A DNA stretch of 10,313 nucleotides, from positions 1,400,557 through 1,410,869 of the forward strand of contig NZ_CP100376.1 of the NCBI RefSeq assembly GCF_030515985.1, given 5' to 3'. Numbering within the stretch: position 1 is the stretch's first letter; each line of letters begins with the position of its first letter. Shown in pieces: positions 6,321 through 10,313 of the stretch. The notes below the pieces were generated by a model. That model was not told where the DNA came from. It did no database searches and saw only the letters and a program-made list of their open reading frames with translations. This stretch comes from Corynebacterium accolens (lineage in GTDB: Bacteria; Actinomycetota; Actinomycetes; Mycobacteriales; Mycobacteriaceae). A program made the position numbers and the translations under genes.

Positions 6321-7472
6321 ATTCCTCAGGCCCGCTTAGCGTGGCCGGATACCGCAAAAGGAATTTCTATCATCGGCGTGGTGCTCCTACACATCACGCT
6401 GAAGGTGCCAGGAGCCGAACAAACGTGGCTAGCAAGTCTCAATACCTATCTCGACCCCCTGCGCCTTCCCCTGTTCTTTCTGGTCTCCGGCTACTTCTCT
6501 TATAAAGTCTTTCGTTACAGTTTCGCGGAGTTATTTACCCGCCGGCTCTGGTTTTTCCTCATTCCTTATTTGGTGTGGATGTCCGTGGAGCATATGACCA
6601 AACAGCTGGAATACCAGTGGGTTTTCGGTGACTCCTCCATGGGTATGACCGAGATGCTGCAAAATCTTTTACTTGGCCATACGATGGCGTGGTTTATCCA
6701 CGCGCTCATTTTGTTCAACCTATTTCTGTGGTGCGTGCGCAAATTGCCTGCGTGGGCGGGCATCGGGCTGAGCTTTACCCCCGTTATTTTTATTGCCTGG
6801 CAGGAACAGTTTCAGTTTATTGGCAAGGCCATTATGTTCCTTCCCATCTTTGTAGGCGCCGCCTACCTTCGCGAACCGATTACCCGTTTTGCGGCCGCGG
6901 CAGAAGAAGTATTCCACGGCTCGTGGACCGTGCGCAGTGTTGGAGCGTATGCCGCGGCCATCGGCGCTTATTGTGCAGGCCTGGCCCTGCGCCACGCGTG
7001 GGACGGCAACGAAGCAGACATTGCTTTTAACTGGCCCCTGCTGGGCGCGGACTTTTTGGGTTGGGGAGATATAAACCTATTAGTGCGCTTTGTGGAACAG
7101 GTGCTAGAGGTGCCCGCGGGCATTATTGGGGCCGTGCTCATTAGCCACATTCCGTGGATTGCAGAAGGCGTGAAGTTCGTCGGCCGGCACACGCTGCCGA
7201 TTTATCTCTCGCACCCCATCGGCTTGACCGTGGGCTATGGGTACTACATGGCGCATCATGACTATGCTGTGTCTTTGGCCGGGTCGTGGCCGCTGGAAAA
7301 TACGTGGTTCTGGATCGCCATGTGCTTTATCTTTACGGCCATTTCTTCCCTGGCGCTGTGGGCGCTGGGGAAGGTCCCTATCCTTGGCTGGACGCTGGTT
7401 CCGCCGCGGATCGGTAGGCGCCGCCCCGCCGTAGAGCCAATGGTAGCGAACAAGCAACCAACAACACGGTGA
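6321..7472 (+). CDS. Integral-membrane acyltransferase 3 family protein, probable AUU start
   Basis: About 383 residues from ATT at 6321, with roughly ten hydrophobic segments across the protein. The family (Acyl_transf_3) O-acylates sugars or lipids at the membrane. Translation from 6321 gives MPQARLAWPDTAKGISIIG, followed by VVLLHITL, which restores the N-terminal family block with its conserved His (LLH). Next come RLPLFFLVSGYF, a basic RR loop and, near the end, HTLPIYLSHPIG. The first conventional start is GTG 6378. It has no ribosome site and removes the WPDTAKGISI segment and half of the first membrane span. A strong AAGGGAGG lies 8 bases before the ATT. Reading is open back to 6306, so ATT 6315 is possible but badly spaced. 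It follows the PlsC gene by 5 bases, and its 3' end overlaps the opposing GT87 gene by 95 bases. Substrate unknown; by context an envelope glycan or lipid. It lies at the cg2397 position. Confidence 0.8.
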   Translation: MPQARLAWPDTAKGISIIGVVLLHITLKVPGAEQTWLASLNTYLDPLRLPLFFLVSGYFSYKVFRYSFAELFTRRLWFFLIPYLVWMSVEHMTKQLEYQWVFGDSSMGMTEMLQNLLLGHTMAWFIHALILFNLFLWCVRKLPAWAGIGLSFTPVIFIAWQEQFQFIGKAIMFLPIFVGAAYLREPITRFAAAAEEVFHGSWTVRSVGAYAAAIGAYCAGLALRHAWDGNEADIAFNWPLLGADFLGWGDINLLVRFVEQVLEVPAGIIGAVLISHIPWIAEGVKFVGRHTLPIYLSHPIGLTVGYGYYMAHHDYAVSLAGSWPLENTWFWIAMCFIFTAISSLALWALGKVPILGWTLVPPRIGRRRPAVEPMVANKQPTTR

Positions 7473-8565
7473 TGATGACGTAGTCATTGCCAACGATGTG
7501 CTGCCACCACGTCCAATCCAGCTCTTGGTCCTCGGTATGCGGAACCTGCCAGTGGCCGCGGGCGAAAAGCGCCAGCCAGGTGAGAGCGGCGAGAATCCAG
7601 CGGCGGCTGGCCACTAGGTAGATGCCCACTAAAACCAGCCAGGTGAAGTGGTGCGACCACGATACGGGGGAGCACAGCAGCGATACGGAGGCTGCCAGGA
7701 GCATGAGCACAACCTGGTTACCGTGAGACAGGCGCTCCATGGCAAACCACACGATCGCGATGACGACGATGACGCCAACGAGCCACAGGGTTTCTGCGTT
7801 ATTGGGGCTGAGGCGGGTAAACAAGCCGCGCAAGGATTGGTTGGCGCTATAGGCTAGGCCGCCGATGCGCTCGGAATCGCGCAGGGTAGAGGTCCAATAC
7901 TCAATCGAGCTATGCGGATTGGCAACAAAGGCGATGAGGCCGGCGGCCACGAAGGAACCCAGGGTGGTAAAGAAGGCCTTCCATTCGCGTCGGACGAAGA
8001 AGACAGCCAAAAAGACCGCCGGGGTGAGCTTGATGGCGATGGCGATGCCGGTCAGGATGCCGCGGGTCTTTTTCACCCATAGCAAATCAATGACCACGAG
8101 TGCGGTGAGCAGGATATTGATTTGGCCAAAGCTAAAGGTCTGCGTAATTGGCTCGGCCAGCATGGCGGCAAAAAGCCACCACGCCGCCCATTGTTGGCAG
8201 TTGAGGGTACGCAATACCAGCGCAATGCAGACCCACAAGGCGAGCACGGAGAGGACCGTGATCACCACGGCGGCAGCGGTGAGGGGGATCCACTGGAGCG
8301 GGGCGAAGAGCAGGGCCGCAAACGGTGGGTAGGTAAATGGGAGAGAGACGTTGCGGTCGGTGCCTACGAAATAGTCGCGGTTATAAAGGTCGCTGCCGAA
8401 TCCGGCCCCGCCTTCGCGGTAAACATCGAGGTCAATGTGGTAAAAGGCGCGAAAATCACCGGAGAATAAGGCAGGAATATCGATAATCCACCACAGGGCG
8501 GCAAGCGCTGACAGGATTAGGGGGAGGGCGGTGGTCCACAGGGATTTATTATCGGTTCGGCTCAC
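7378..8565 (-). CDS. mptC: GT87 polyprenyl-phosphate-mannose mannosyltransferase, MptC-like
   Basis: A 395-residue multi-pass membrane protein with about ten hydrophobic spans. GT-C enzymes of family GT87 use polyprenyl-phosphate-mannose outside the membrane. The C. glutamicum gene at this position (NCgl2100, MptC) and Rv2181 add alpha-1,2 mannose side branches to lipomannan and lipoarabinomannan. Seen: the acidic motif IDLDVYREGG (Asp45, Asp47) in the first outer loop; FTYPPFAALL; SFGQINILL; IKLTPAVF; NQSLRG; and SPVSWSHHF, all in GT87 order. I chose GTG 8565. A -10 TAAAAT ends 7 bases before it and a -35 TTGGCC lies 17 bases further, so the transcript should begin at this GTG. A TTG at 8601 also opens the frame but falls on the -35 box. 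PimE-type GT87 enzymes are an alternative; synteny favours MptC. Confidence 0.83.
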   Translation of the reverse strand: MSRTDNKSLWTTALPLILSALAALWWIIDIPALFSGDFRAFYHIDLDVYREGGAGFGSDLYNRDYFVGTDRNVSLPFTYPPFAALLFAPLQWIPLTAAAVVITVLSVLALWVCIALVLRTLNCQQWAAWWLFAAMLAEPITQTFSFGQINILLTALVVIDLLWVKKTRGILTGIAIAIKLTPAVFLAVFFVRREWKAFFTTLGSFVAAGLIAFVANPHSSIEYWTSTLRDSERIGGLAYSANQSLRGLFTRLSPNNAETLWLVGVIVVIAIVWFAMERLSHGNQVVLMLLAASVSLLCSPVSWSHHFTWLVLVGIYLVASRRWILAALTWLALFARGHWQVPHTEDQELDWTWWQHIVGNDYVIITVLLVACSLPLALRRGGAYRSAAEPASSQG

Positions 8566-8572
8566 CTGCAAA

Positions 8573-8601
8573 ATTTTACAGCGGCGCGATCGTGGGGCCA
8601 A
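8573..8601 (-). promoter_or_regulatory. Promoter of the mptC-like gene, leaderless
   Basis: Reading the minus strand, TTGGCC (8601-8596) is followed after 17 bases by TAAAAT (8578-8573), preceded by TG as an extended -10. Seven bases separate the -10 from the GTG at 8565, which places transcription start on or next to the start codon. Confidence 0.75.
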
Positions 8602-8626
8602 TTTCCCGCGCCCATCGCCGCAGCGC

Positions 8627-8632
8627 TAGGCT
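8627..8632 (+). promoter_or_regulatory. Probable -10 of the RNase AS gene, leaderless
   Basis: TAGGCT is followed after 8 bases by GTG 8641. No clear -35 is present; TTCCCG at 8603-8608 is the nearest weak match. No Shine-Dalgarno sequence precedes the start codon, which agrees with a leaderless transcript. The element lies back to back with the mptC-like promoter in a 75-base divergent gap. Confidence 0.5.
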
Positions 8633-8640
8633 TGTACAAC

Positions 8641-10313
<1,673 letters not shown>

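Noticed and set aside
6378..6380. GTG start for the acyltransferase 3 gene
   Set aside because: It has no ribosome site and would remove a conserved N-terminal block. ATT 6321 has a strong, well-spaced site.
7865..8332. 155-codon plus-strand frame
   Set aside because: It is the antisense shadow of the GT87 gene, with no domain and a Lys/Arg/Thr-rich artefact composition.
8566..8601. TTG start at 8601 for the GT87 gene
   Set aside because: The TTG is the first half of a -35 box (TTGGCC), and the -10 lies inside the would-be coding extension. GTG 8565 fits a leaderless start.

Overview
The window reads as chromosomal DNA of a Corynebacterium or a close relative in the Mycobacteriales. The gene order is the main reason. 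It matches what I recall for C. glutamicum: the end of qcrB, two NlpC/P60 hydrolases, pimB', glk, plsC, a membrane acyltransferase, mptC, RNase AS and class II aroG. Parts of the same order occur in M. tuberculosis (Rv2178c aroG, Rv2179c RNase AS, Rv2181 GT87, Rv2182c acyltransferase, Rv2188c pimB', Rv2190c NlpC/P60, Rv2196 qcrB). Other supporting signs are frequent GTG starts, several promoters that suggest leaderless transcripts, and fairly high GC in the coding parts. Species cannot be named from the sequence alone.

Layout. Positions 1-49 hold the last codons of a + strand gene, probably qcrB, followed by a strong hairpin at 83-130. From about 131 to 1681 there is a stretch of roughly 1.55 kb with no believable protein gene. 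It is visibly less GC-rich than the genes, is unusually rich in CTAG and CCTAGG, and is packed with local inverted repeats. These include nested helices and stems capped by GNRA tetraloops. I read it as a candidate large structured non-coding RNA, or a giant 5' leader, on the + strand. This is the most interesting part of the window.

Positions 1682-4580 hold two secreted NlpC/P60 peptidoglycan hydrolases, the first closed by its own terminator. The second has its own promoter and abuts pimB', a GDP-mannose-dependent glycosyltransferase of phosphatidylinositol mannoside synthesis. Positions 4619-7472 form a likely operon of ROK glucokinase, PlsC-type acyltransferase and an integral-membrane acyltransferase 3. 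The last gene appears to start at an AUU codon. On the - strand, 8565-7378 encodes a GT87 mannosyltransferase like MptC, which overlaps the acyltransferase gene tail to tail. Diverging from it on the + strand is RNase AS (8641-9150), then class II DAHP synthase aroG, which runs off the window end.

Theme. Apart from respiration (qcrB), RNA turnover (RNase AS) and aromatic amino acid synthesis (aroG), the block serves the cell envelope. The two hydrolases remodel peptidoglycan. PimB', PlsC-like and MptC-like proteins act in lipid, phosphatidylinositol mannoside and lipomannan/lipoarabinomannan synthesis, and the acyltransferase 3 protein probably modifies an envelope glycan or lipid. Glucokinase feeds sugar phosphate into metabolism.
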